Positions 1-6,053 of a stretch of DNA of 6,680 nucleotides are shown here, one piece after another (position 1 is the first letter of the stretch; each line of letters begins with the position of its first letter). Under the pieces are notes generated by a model, which saw nothing but the letters and a program-made list of their open reading frames with translations, had not been told where the DNA came from and made no database searches. The translations under genes were made by a program, and so were the position numbers. Source of the stretch: Paenibacillus sp. UBA6285 (GTDB lineage Bacteria > Bacillota > Bacilli > Paenibacillales > Paenibacillaceae); NCBI GenBank assembly GCA_002438345.1, contig DJUJ01000132.1, positions 51,830-58,509 on the forward strand, read 5' to 3'.

Positions 1-411
1 CCGGATATAGAGCAGGAATGCATACGAATTGATCGCTTTATCGAGCAACATCCGATTACCTTCAGCTTGATGGGCGTAGGCATGAATGGACACATCGGAT
101 TAAATGAACCTGGCAGCCCGGTATTGAATCGGAGCAGTGTTGTGGAATTGTCGGAAACGACAAAGATAGTCGCCCAAAAATATTTTAATAAGCAGACTGA
201 ATTAAAGCTAGGTATTACATTAGGTTTGGAACAGATTGCAAGTAGTAAAAGAGTTGTTGTCGTCATAACTGGAGAGCGCAAAGCTGATATCGTGAAGGAG
301 ATTCTCACAAATCCTGACGCACAACTGCCTGCCCAGCGATTGCTCCGTTATGATCATATAGATTTCTATTTGGATGCTGCAGCAGCTAAATATATTGATC
401 AGTCATCATAG
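1..411 (+). CDS. Glucosamine-6-phosphate deaminase/isomerase-like protein, C-terminal part (5' end outside window)
   Basis: The frame is open from the first base of the window to a TAG at 409-411, giving 136 residues of C-terminal sequence; an internal TTG/ATG at 67/70 is not a credible start because conserved sequence continues upstream of it. The signature GVGMNGHIGLNEPGS is the active-site loop of the NagB/AgaI/6-phosphogluconolactonase fold (E. coli NagB has DGHIAFNEP). The His and Glu of this loop, which serve sugar-ring opening in NagB, are kept, but the Asp before GH is Asn here, as I recall for some AgaI-like members. The C-terminal stretch (LRYDHIDFYLDAAAAKY) matches the family's usual ending. 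By family, the enzyme would convert a hexosamine 6-phosphate to a ketose 6-phosphate plus ammonia in the cytoplasm. It is the first visible gene of an operon with a ROK kinase and a GH4 glycosidase, 15 bases before the kinase ATG. The exact substrate (glucosamine, galactosamine or another sugar phosphate) cannot be decided from this. Confidence 0.85.
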   Translation, partial: PDIEQECIRIDRFIEQHPITFSLMGVGMNGHIGLNEPGSPVLNRSSVVELSETTKIVAQKYFNKQTELKLGITLGLEQIASSKRVVVVITGERKADIVKEILTNPDAQLPAQRLLRYDHIDFYLDAAAAKYIDQSS

Positions 412-413
412 TT

Positions 414-419
414 GAGGAG
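414..419 (+). promoter_or_regulatory. Ribosome binding site of the ROK kinase
   Basis: GAGGAG lies 7 bases before ATG 427. It decides the start: the in-frame TTG at 412 overlaps this site and cannot be served by it. Confidence 0.8.
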
Positions 420-426
420 CGTAAAT

Positions 427-1338
427 ATGGGTAGCTTCGTTATTGGAGTAGATATTGGAGGTACAAATATTAGGGTTGGATTAGTGAACGAGCAACTTGA
501 ACTTGTTCGCAAGGAGTCGGCATTAACAAGAGATTTCCAAGATGCTGACGAAATTTTCAAAACCGTCAAGGAAATGATCGCTAAAGTCGATCATGAACAG
601 CTAGCAAGCAAGATAGGCATTGTATTGCCGATTCCTTGGAATGATCAAACAGAAATCATTCGAGATGTAACCAATATCCCTTGCCTGGAGAATGTTAGTA
701 TCGAAACAATCAGAGCTTTCTTTCCGAATTATGAAGTGCTTTTTGAGAATGATGTAAACGTGATCACCGTGCTTGAATCGGATCATGGAGCCTCCAAGCC
801 GTATAACCAATCCATTTATATAACGGTTAGCTCCGGAATTGGATGCGGTATCATTCTTGATAAAGGAATTATTCAAGGAGCTCATGGATATGCGGGCGAG
901 ATCGGAAGCATGATTATTTCCGACAGCAAAAGAAACCATTCAACGTTGTATAATGGCACTTTGGAATCTCTATGCAGCGGTATAGCTCTTGAAGCGGAAA
1001 GTAAGTTTTTATATGGCAGAGATGCCACGTCGGGTTTGTTGTTTGAACGATATCATATGGGAGACCGGCAAGCGATTGAAGTGATTGACAGGTGGGTTGA
1101 GTACTTTTCCAACGCAATTGTTTCTTTGATGCAAATGATTGATCCGAATATTTTTGTTATCGGAGGAGCGGTCATTCATCACAACCAGTGGCTGATTGAT
1201 AGAGTTATTGAAAGCGCTAAAAAGAAAGTTCTTCCACATTTAAAAGAGAACATTAAAATCGTGTTGACTGAATTTGGCCCTGATGCCGGAATTATTGGTG
1301 CCGGTTATAACATATACAAAAAGACAAAAGGAGCTTGA
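427..1338 (+). CDS. ROK-family sugar kinase (zinc motif missing)
   Basis: This 303-residue protein has the ROK/ASKHA fold hallmarks: the ATP phosphate-1 motif DIGGTNIRVGLV at residues 9-20, the catalytic Asp in FENDVN (Asp109), the second phosphate loop around VSSGIGCGIIL (134-144), the sugar-binding HGYAGEIG (153-160, Glu158), and the adenosine-side IGGAV near 245-249. Length is normal for ROK kinases. It has no N-terminal helix-turn-helix, so it is an enzyme rather than a ROK repressor. It probably phosphorylates a free hexose or hexosamine at the 6-OH in the cytoplasm, feeding the deaminase-like enzyme encoded just upstream. Oddly, the usual GH and CxCGxxGCxE zinc-binding elements are absent: Ser161 stands where the His is expected, and the following stretch reads YNGTLESLCSG. 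That makes it a divergent subgroup, and its substrate cannot be named. Start ATG 427 follows GAGGAG. The stop is 5 bases before the GH4 ATG, so the two are probably translationally coupled. Confidence 0.85.
   Translation: MGSFVIGVDIGGTNIRVGLVNEQLELVRKESALTRDFQDADEIFKTVKEMIAKVDHEQLASKIGIVLPIPWNDQTEIIRDVTNIPCLENVSIETIRAFFPNYEVLFENDVNVITVLESDHGASKPYNQSIYITVSSGIGCGIILDKGIIQGAHGYAGEIGSMIISDSKRNHSTLYNGTLESLCSGIALEAESKFLYGRDATSGLLFERYHMGDRQAIEVIDRWVEYFSNAIVSLMQMIDPNIFVIGGAVIHHNQWLIDRVIESAKKKVLPHLKENIKIVLTEFGPDAGIIGAGYNIYKKTKGA
1328..1333 (+). promoter_or_regulatory. Ribosome binding site of the GH4 gene
   Basis: AAGGAG sits inside the last codons of the kinase, 10 bases before ATG 1344. The in-frame TTG at 1335 is only 1 base from it, so ATG 1344 is the better start. 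Confidence 0.7.
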
Positions 1339-1343
1339 AGACA

Positions 1344-2729
1344 ATGAAAAGGTTGAAAGTTGCGTTAATCGGAGCAGGAAGTGTTTCTTTTGGACTAGGG
1401 GCACTTCAAGATATCGTGTTGTCAGAACGTTTGAAAAATCAAGTAGAACTCGAAATCGCGCTTATGGACATCGTAGAAGAAAATTTGAATAGAACGTACA
1501 AGTACGCAACCGAAATGTTCACGGCATATTCTCATCCTGCGAAGATTTGGCAAACGACTAATTTGGAAGATGCATTAAGAGATGCTGACTTCTCCATCGT
1601 TGCGATTGAGGTAGAGAGATATCACTACTGGTCACAAGACTTCCACATTCCACGGCGTTACGGCAGCAAGCAGCTATATGGTGAGAACGGCGGTCCAGGA
1701 TCCATGTTCCACACATTGAGAAATCTAGGTCCGATGCTAGAAATTGCAAAGACAATGGAGAAGGTGTGTCCAGATGCCTGGCTAATTAACTATACGAATC
1801 CGGAAGCGAAATTAGTGGAAGAAATTTCCAAATTAACTTCAATCAAAGTGGTAGGCTTGTGCCATGGTTTAGACATGGGCATTCATCAGCTAGCTGAATT
1901 TCTGGAGATGGATAGTAAAGATATTGCGGTTGAAGGCGGCGGATTGAACCACTTTGGCTTCTTCACGAAGATTTGGAACAAGAATACGGGAGAGGATTTA
2001 TACCCTCTATTCCATGAGAAAGAAAAGCTCGCTAACCGTTTGGCACAATTCGATCATGCTGGGTTATCCAGAACGTTGTACCGTACTTATGGCTACTTCC
2101 CTTACCCGGGAACTAACCATTGTGGTGAGTATATTTCTTGGGCAGAAGATTTCTATGCTGGATTACCCTTGCAGTTCCGTTACGATCCAATAAGTGAGCA
2201 GCTGTGGAAGAAAGACTCCAGAACACCTGAATTTGTATACTGTGCAAGCGGCAGTACTTTGGATAAAGGCTTGTTCGAGAAAACGATGAACCAAGAGCTC
2301 TGGACGGAGCAAGCTTATACGTTCGATAAAGAAAAGGTTCAAATCAGTAATGAATATGCAGTGCCAATTATCGAAGCGATCTTCTTCGATGATGAAATCG
2401 AGTTGAATGCTGTTAATATGCAAAACAATGGCGCTATTAAAGGACTTCCAGATGATATGGTCGTTGAAACACAAGCGGTCGTTGACAAAAATGGTATCGC
2501 ATTTAAGCCAATGACGGTTGAACTGCCAACTGCCATTATCGGAACGATCCATATTCAAGGTACAATCCATAAGCTGTTACTTGAGGCGTTTGTTGAAGAG
2601 TCGAGAACAAAATTGCTGCAAGCAATTCTGCTTGATCCGCAAGCTCCAACATATTATCAAGCTTGTGCGATGATCGATGAAATGTGTGAGCTGCAAAAAG
2701 AAGTGCTGCCAAAACTTGAGTGGAAATAA
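1344..2729 (+). CDS. Glycoside hydrolase family 4 (NAD+/Mn2+-dependent alpha-glycosidase)
   Basis: This 461-residue protein is full length for GH4. An N-terminal Rossmann fold is visible: VALIGAGSVSFGLG (6-19) binds NAD, and the acidic end of strand 2 is ALMDI. NYTNPEA is the conserved GH4 substrate/NAD region. Cys173 in GLCHG and His203 in GGLNHFG are the expected metal ligands and fall almost exactly where they do in Thermotoga AglA. GH4 enzymes cleave by an oxidation-elimination route using NAD+ and Mn2+ in the cytoplasm. From memory of the GH4 subgroups, C-H-G-x is typical of alpha-glucuronidases, CHSV of alpha-galactosidases, CHEV of alpha-galacturonidases, and CDMP/CNVP of phospho-glycosidases. 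This protein has CHGL, so an acid-sugar or unusual alpha-glycoside is possible. Its operon partners, a ROK kinase and a deaminase-like isomerase, point instead to an amino sugar or neutral hexose. Family assignment is firm; specificity is unresolved. Confidence 0.92.
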   Translation: MKRLKVALIGAGSVSFGLGALQDIVLSERLKNQVELEIALMDIVEENLNRTYKYATEMFTAYSHPAKIWQTTNLEDALRDADFSIVAIEVERYHYWSQDFHIPRRYGSKQLYGENGGPGSMFHTLRNLGPMLEIAKTMEKVCPDAWLINYTNPEAKLVEEISKLTSIKVVGLCHGLDMGIHQLAEFLEMDSKDIAVEGGGLNHFGFFTKIWNKNTGEDLYPLFHEKEKLANRLAQFDHAGLSRTLYRTYGYFPYPGTNHCGEYISWAEDFYAGLPLQFRYDPISEQLWKKDSRTPEFVYCASGSTLDKGLFEKTMNQELWTEQAYTFDKEKVQISNEYAVPIIEAIFFDDEIELNAVNMQNNGAIKGLPDDMVVETQAVVDKNGIAFKPMTVELPTAIIGTIHIQGTIHKLLLEAFVEESRTKLLQAILLDPQAPTYYQACAMIDEMCELQKEVLPKLEWK

Positions 2730-2739
2730 GACATTTTAT

Positions 2740-2780
2740 AAACGGCCTCAGTCCGATGGAATTCAGGACTGAGGCCGTTT
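2740..2780. terminator. Hairpin terminator between convergent genes
   Basis: A perfect 15-bp stem (2740-2754 with 2766-2780, core ACGGCCTCAGTCC) encloses an 11-base loop, 10 bases after the GH4 stop. The stem ends are AAA/TTT, so each strand ends in a short U run. It ends the sugar operon and may also serve the converging dihydrouridine synthase gene, 57 bases away. Tails are weaker than in a textbook terminator, but stem stability is high. Confidence 0.85.
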
Positions 2781-2836
2781 AACTGATTTATTTGTACTGT
2801 CTACTTGACGGGATGCAATTCACAGGTGGGTATGCC

Positions 2837-3814
2837 TTATTCTAATTCTTTATCTAGAACACGTTTTACTAAACGACGTACTTCATCTGTTGAATTAGTT
2901 TCCATTAATTGGTTCCTTAGTTCGCTTGCCCCATCAAATCCACGAACATAGATTTTGAAAAAGCTCCGAAGTGGTTTAAATAGACGTGGTTCGAGTTCTT
3001 TTGAATATTTATCGTGAAGATCCAACTGTAAAAGTAGTAAATTGAGAAAATCCTTCACGTTATGTTCTTTAGGTTCTTTTTCAAAAGCAAATGGATTGGT
3101 GAAAATGCCGCGGCCAATCATGACACCATCAATGCCGTATTGTTCTACTAATTTTAATCCTATTGCGCGGTCAGGGATATCGCCATTAATGGTTAACAAC
3201 GTATGTGGAGCAATTTCATCGCGTAATTTTTTAATTTCAGGGATTAATTCCCAGTGTGCATCAACTTTACTCATCTCTTTTTTTGTACGAAGGTGAATGG
3301 AAAGATTCGCAATATCTTGTTTCAATATATGTCCTAACCAATCGCGCCACTCGTCAATATCAAAGAAACCCAATCTTGTTTTAACACTAACCGGCAATCC
3401 ACCTGCTTTTGCTGCTTGAATAATTTCTGCTGCAACTTCAGGATGTAGAATTAATCCGGCACCTTTTCCACTGGAGGCGACGTTTTGTACTGGGCATCCC
3501 ATGTTTATATCGATCCCACGAAAACCAAGCTTTTTCATATCCATACTCATCTGTTCGAAATATGCTGGTTTATTGCCCCAAATATGAGCGACAATCGGTT
3601 GCTCGTCTTCTGTGAACGTTAACCGACCACGTACACGTTCTCTTCCTTTAGGGTGACAGTAGCTTTCTGTGTTGGTGAATTCCGTGAAAAATACGTCGGG
3701 TTTTGCAGCTTCACTAACGACGTGACGAAATACAATATCTGTGACATCTTCCATTGGTGCTAATATAAAAAACGGCTTCGGTAAATCAAGCCAAAAATTA
3801 TTTTCGTTACTCAT
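2837..3814 (-). CDS. tRNA-dihydrouridine synthase (Dus family, FMN-dependent)
   Basis: This 325-residue protein is intact and typical of the Bacilli Dus group. Seen in order: FMN-binding [11 protein letters not shown] (16-26), FTEFTN, IVAHIWG, the catalytic INMGCP with Cys107 as proton donor, GKGAGLIL, the basic substrate strand [23 protein letters not shown], and the phosphate-binding [15 protein letters not shown] near the end of the TIM barrel. A helical C-terminal RNA-binding domain follows. It reduces specific uridines in the D-loop region of tRNA to dihydrouridine with NADPH through FMN. Which position it modifies cannot be told from sequence alone. The start ATG (3812-3814) is preceded by AGAAGGAG ending 5 bases upstream. 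The gene stands alone, convergent with the sugar operon and divergent from the decayed methyltransferase gene. Nothing suggests damage. Confidence 0.93.
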   Translation of the reverse strand: MSNENNFWLDLPKPFFILAPMEDVTDIVFRHVVSEAAKPDVFFTEFTNTESYCHPKGRERVRGRLTFTEDEQPIVAHIWGNKPAYFEQMSMDMKKLGFRGIDINMGCPVQNVASSGKGAGLILHPEVAAEIIQAAKAGGLPVSVKTRLGFFDIDEWRDWLGHILKQDIANLSIHLRTKKEMSKVDAHWELIPEIKKLRDEIAPHTLLTINGDIPDRAIGLKLVEQYGIDGVMIGRGIFTNPFAFEKEPKEHNVKDFLNLLLLQLDLHDKYSKELEPRLFKPLRSFFKIYVRGFDGASELRNQLMETNSTDEVRRLVKRVLDKELE

Positions 3815-3819
3815 TTTAT

Positions 3820-3827
3820 CTCCTTCT
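3820..3827 (-). promoter_or_regulatory. Ribosome binding site of the Dus gene
   Basis: AGAAGGAG on the minus strand lies 5 bases before ATG 3814 and fixes the start. Confidence 0.75.
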
Positions 3828-3928
3828 CTTGCAACATATAAAAAATATTTTAGCTATAGCAAAGTCCTTTCCCCATCATAAATAGTATCATTTCTTTTCG
3901 TTTAATGCACAGAATTAATTGTGTGAGC

Positions 3929-3953
3929 GACAGACACATTTTTGGTGTCTGTC
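3929..3953. repeat. Short inverted repeat (GACAGACAC / GTGTCTGTC)
   Basis: A perfect 9-bp stem with a 7-base loop (ATTTTTG) lies in the roughly 280-base non-coding gap between the divergent Dus gene and methyltransferase relic. No U run follows on either strand, so it is not a normal terminator. It could be an operator, an mRNA leader structure, or a copy of a small dispersed genomic repeat. The rest of the gap (3828-4018) is AT-rich and shows no gene. Confidence 0.5.
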
Positions 3954-4018
3954 ACCTATATCAAACTTGATGTTGTTGAATTTGTATGAAGTGAATGTTT
4001 ATTCTGCCCCATTTTCGT

Positions 4019-4024
4019 TATAAT
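4019..4024 (+). promoter_or_regulatory. Likely -10 box (TATAAT) upstream of the methyltransferase relic
   Basis: A perfect TATAAT lies 91 bases upstream of the relic's TTG start and points toward it. The sequence 17-18 bases upstream (TGTTTA/ATGTTT) is a poor -35 match and there is no extended -10. It is probably the original sigma-A promoter of the gene. A start near 4031 would give a leader of about 85 bases. Confidence 0.4.
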
Positions 4025-4114
4025 GATAAGGTATGTCTGTTTTGAAGAGGTACACAAGCATTGTGGGAATAATCCTTCAATACATCAATGGACTGTTGAA
4101 AGGGAAATCATTCC

Positions 4115-4816
4115 TTGACTAATATAAAAGAACAAACGCTCGTCGCGGAAAATTGATCATTTAGATGAAAAAGGTTCCAATCCTAGAAAGCTGAAGCTAA
4201 CGATTCCGCAGACGCTCATAGAGAAGTCAGTGCAGGTCGTCGTCGATGATCCCGATAAGAAACGAAGAAAAGTAATACTGGATACGATCGGGATGGACGA
4301 CCCTTGGCATTACCGTAATAAGATGGAGTTCACGTTTTCCCCTGAAGGGGATATTGGAATGCATGAACAAGGGGATTTTCGTAAGATCATCCCACTGGAA
4401 ACGTGTCTGATTGCAGGCTGGAATATGGTCGATGGCATGTTGGAAGTCGGCGAATGGGTAAAAGAGTTCGGCCTTAAAGGCTATGACAAAGATGCACATG
4501 ATGGGCTTCTTTGTCATTTGATGGTGCGGGAATCGTTTGCGACCGGCGAAACGATGTTGTTTGCTACGAAAACGCCTGACGGTGAATTGGCGTCTGCAGT
4601 TGAAAATCTTGTCGAGCTGGCGGGAAAGTGATGCGCCGCTTTGGACGCTCCAAACCAAAACGGATCGTCTATGTTTCATGCAATCCTGACACATTCGCAA
4701 CGGGCGTAACTGAATTGCTGCCATTCGGCTACACGCTTCAAACCGTGCAACCTGTCGACCTGTTCCCGCATACCGTGCATGTGGAGTGTTGCTCACTGTT
4801 GGTCAGGAAAGACTAA
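4115..4816 (+). pseudogene. Decayed 23S rRNA (uracil-C5)-methyltransferase gene, RlmD/RumA type
   Basis: Three blocks of one gene are recognisable. Block 1 starts at TTG 4115 (LTNIKEQTLVAE). It runs into TGA at 4154, but adding one A to the A run at 4149-4152 restores KIDHLDEKG, so a 1-base deletion is likely. Block 2 (about 4150-4615) contains TIGMDDPWHYRNKMEFTF, GMHEQGDFRKIIPLETC and LLCHLMVRESFATGE, the central part of RlmD-like enzymes. Block 3 (about 4613-4816) is in another frame and reads [11 protein letters not shown], then IVYVSCNP with the catalytic Cys, and [14 protein letters not shown]. Missing are the TRAM domain and CxxCGGC Fe-S cluster between blocks 1 and 2, and the whole SAM-binding core (DLFCGxGTF to DPP) between blocks 2 and 3. 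An intact enzyme is over 400 residues and makes m5U in 23S rRNA; this remnant cannot bind SAM. The open frames 4230-4631 and 4628-4816 are pieces of it, not separate genes. The terminator survives. Confidence 0.85.
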
Positions 4817-4843
4817 TAGTTGAGGTGTATTGGCGGATGTAGC

Positions 4844-4869
4844 AAAGAGGGGCAATAGCCCCTCTTTTT
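4844..4869 (+). terminator. Intrinsic terminator of the methyltransferase relic
   Basis: A perfect 10-bp stem (AAAGAGGGGC, 4844-4853, with 4858-4867), a 4-base loop AATA and a T-rich tail (TTTTTCTTTT from 4865) lie 27 bases after the relic's stop codon. The U run is on the plus strand, so it belongs to the plus-strand gene, although it also separates it from the convergent Nudix gene. Confidence 0.9.
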
Positions 4870-4913
4870 CTTTTACCTGATGAACTATCGTTCTCTGTTA
4901 GTTGAACAACTTA

Positions 4914-5345
4914 TTATTCAATCCACTGTCTTGGTCCCACAGTATGGAAAAGATGCTGTCTATCATGATTTAATGCATCCTCAATACGCTTACATGTGAA
5001 ATCACTAATCGGTTTAGGAAGTTCATCTCTTGAGAAGAATCTGCATTCTAAAATTTCAGGCGAACTTGGCTGAGGTACTCGATTATTATTATTGTTATTC
5101 GCAATGAAAACAAAATGATGCATGTCATAGTTCGGTTCGTAGTATATACCAGTTAATTGCCCAACTCCGACTTCTAACCCTACTTCTTCATGTACTTCTC
5201 TTTTTGCAGTTTCCTCCGCAGATTCATTCTCTTCGCCTTTTCCGCCTGGCAAATCCCAATTGTTTTTGCCATAGCTATGTTTTACCAGTAATACTCTTCC
5301 TTTAGAATCCAAAATAACTGCTGCTGCACCAATTAACTTAGGCAA
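4914..5345 (-). CDS. Nudix hydrolase
   Basis: This 143-residue protein carries a perfect Nudix box, Gx5Ex7REUxEExGU, at residues 35-57: Gly35, Glu41, Arg49, Glu50, Glu53, Glu54, Gly56, Leu57. The glutamates bind the catalytic Mg2+. It is preceded by WDLPGGK, usual in NTP-type members. The family hydrolyses nucleoside diphosphates linked to another group; the substrate here (oxidised NTP, ADP-ribose, other) cannot be told. Length fits a single-domain Nudix protein. The start is TTG 5345: AAGGGGG lies 7 bases upstream and no in-frame ATG precedes the conserved first strand. One oddity is a run of six Asn (83-88) from AAT/AAC triplets (5080-5097), in the loop after the HHFVFIA strand. The gene converges on the methyltransferase relic and appears intact. 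Confidence 0.9.
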   Translation of the reverse strand: MPKLIGAAAVILDSKGRVLLVKHSYGKNNWDLPGGKGEENESAEETAKREVHEEVGLEVGVGQLTGIYYEPNYDMHHFVFIANNNNNNRVPQPSSPEILECRFFSRDELPKPISDFTCKRIEDALNHDRQHLFHTVGPRQWIE

Positions 5346-5352
5346 AATAATG

Positions 5353-5359
5353 CCCCCTT
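5353..5359 (-). promoter_or_regulatory. Ribosome binding site of the Nudix gene, supporting a TTG start
   Basis: AAGGGGG on the minus strand is 7 bases before TTG 5345. The spacing is ideal and no ATG is available nearby. Confidence 0.65.
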
Positions 5360-5467
5360 ATGATTATTGACTACTTGGATATAGACGGAAATAAGTGGAA
5401 AAAGTTTCAGGTTCATCAACGCTTATCTGCCTGATAGCTTAATGAATCTTGAGAGGAGTGCACGTAC

Positions 5468-5590
5468 ATGGTATATTCAGAAAAATTTTGTACGGAGCAA
5501 ACGAAGGTAAACTCTGCCATAACAACAAAAATCGAATCGCTAGGCACTGGGTATACCCTAATTAATAGTCGTACAAGCCCTGTAAGACAT
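5468..5590 (+). pseudogene. Orphan gene start, possibly a truncated 5' end of an unknown gene
   Basis: ATG 5468 follows AGGAG (5454-5458) with a 9-base gap, a good translation start. The frame stays open to 5695 (75 codons), but everything after about 5594 runs antisense through the terminator and coding part of the recombinase relic, so the true gene content can only be the first 40 or so codons (MVYSEKFCTEQTKV onward). I do not recognise this peptide; it has no signal sequence or membrane segment. It may be the 5' end of a gene cut by the element carrying the recombinase, a small real peptide, or chance. The stretch 5346-5467 upstream holds no clear promoter; a TTGACT at 5367 has no good -10 partner. 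Confidence 0.3.
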
Positions 5591-5593
5591 ATT

Positions 5594-5623
5594 AAAAAGA
5601 GCCGCCCTGAGATGGGGGCTCTT
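5594..5623 (-). terminator. Intrinsic terminator of the recombinase relic
   Basis: On the minus strand, AAGAGCC pairs with GGCTCTT (5617-5623 with 5597-5603). The stem continues after one bulged base with three further G-C pairs around a 6-base loop, then runs into TTTTT (5598-5594). It begins 7 bases after the relic's TGA, so it belongs to that gene. Confidence 0.8.
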
Positions 5624-5630
5624 GCCGTTA

Positions 5631-5792
5631 TCAGTCCTTATACAACCCCTCAACGGCTCTTAGTTTGTCTTCCCTGTAGGCTTGGAGTATCGTAGAATCA
5701 TGTTGGCTGAACCGTTGCAAAGCATGGCGGTAGGTCTTAACCGTTGTTTCGCTCTTACCTCGTAAACCTGCATTAATGAACTGGTCTAACAT
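5631..5792 (-). pseudogene. Tyrosine recombinase (phage integrase) relic
   Basis: The 53-codon frame starts at ATG 5792 behind GAGAGGTG, a good ribosome binding site, so the upstream in-frame TTG at 5834 is not needed. Residues 1-29 (MLDQFINAGLRGKSETTVKT, then YRHALQRF) are the start of the SAM-like core-binding domain of a tyrosine recombinase. An intact enzyme has about 280-400 residues with Arg, His, Arg and Tyr catalytic positions; the catalytic domain is missing. The last 20 codons (EDKLRAVEGLYKD) resemble the far C-terminal tail of integrases. In the +1 frame the bases just before read RYSKPT, like the segment holding the catalytic Tyr. The relic is therefore best explained as a large internal deletion joining both ends, with a small frame disturbance at the join. 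Alternatively it is a simple truncation. Its own terminator follows at once. It cannot catalyse recombination. Confidence 0.65.
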
Positions 5793-5834
5793 GGTCACCT
5801 CTCCCCGTAAAAGGGCTAAAATAATTCTACGCAA

Positions 5835-6053
5835 AATTAATCAACTTCAACAAAAAGAAGGATTCTCACTTCATCTGCGAAGCACAGTTTAATAGCTTTA
5901 TTTAACTTCTTTATTTTTATTTATTTGTATTCTGCAAACCCTTATAATTCCTGGCTTTAATTCATATTTTCACGTACTCTAGGACATTATTAATGTACAT
6001 AGGAACATTAGCTATTGAACCGTCGTTCATTTATTAATGCATTCGGGGACAGA
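5835..6053. other. AT-rich non-coding spacer with small palindromes
   Basis: I see no gene here. The stretch contains ACATTA-T-TAATGT (5984-5996), the overlapping palindrome ATGTACAT (5993-6000), and another ACATTA at 6005-6010. It lies upstream of the recombinase relic and downstream of the unrecognised minus-strand gene, so the relic's promoter should be here. TTGCAG followed by an A/T-rich ATAAAG 17 bases on (minus strand, around 5905-5935) is a weak candidate. Confidence 0.35.

Noticed and set aside
2163..2570. A 135-codon minus-strand frame inside the GH4 gene
   Set aside because: It lies fully antisense to a well-conserved enzyme gene and has no ribosome binding site or family resemblance.
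3852..3859. The palindrome GCTATAGC upstream of the Dus gene as an operator
   Set aside because: An 8-base palindrome in AT-rich DNA is expected by chance and no second site or regulator supports it.
4230..4631. A separate 133-codon plus-strand gene
   Set aside because: Its translation is the central block of an RlmD-type methyltransferase and continues the same gene on both sides; it is a pseudogene fragment.
4227..4796. A 189-codon minus-strand frame
   Set aside because: It is an antisense shadow of the methyltransferase relic and shows no recognisable protein features.
4628..4816. A separate 62-codon plus-strand gene
   Set aside because: It is the C-terminal block of the same methyltransferase (IVYVSCNP), with conserved residues continuing upstream of its apparent start.
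5595..5695. The second half of the 75-codon frame starting at 5468 as true coding sequence
   Set aside because: It is antisense to the recombinase relic and its terminator, which explain this stretch better.
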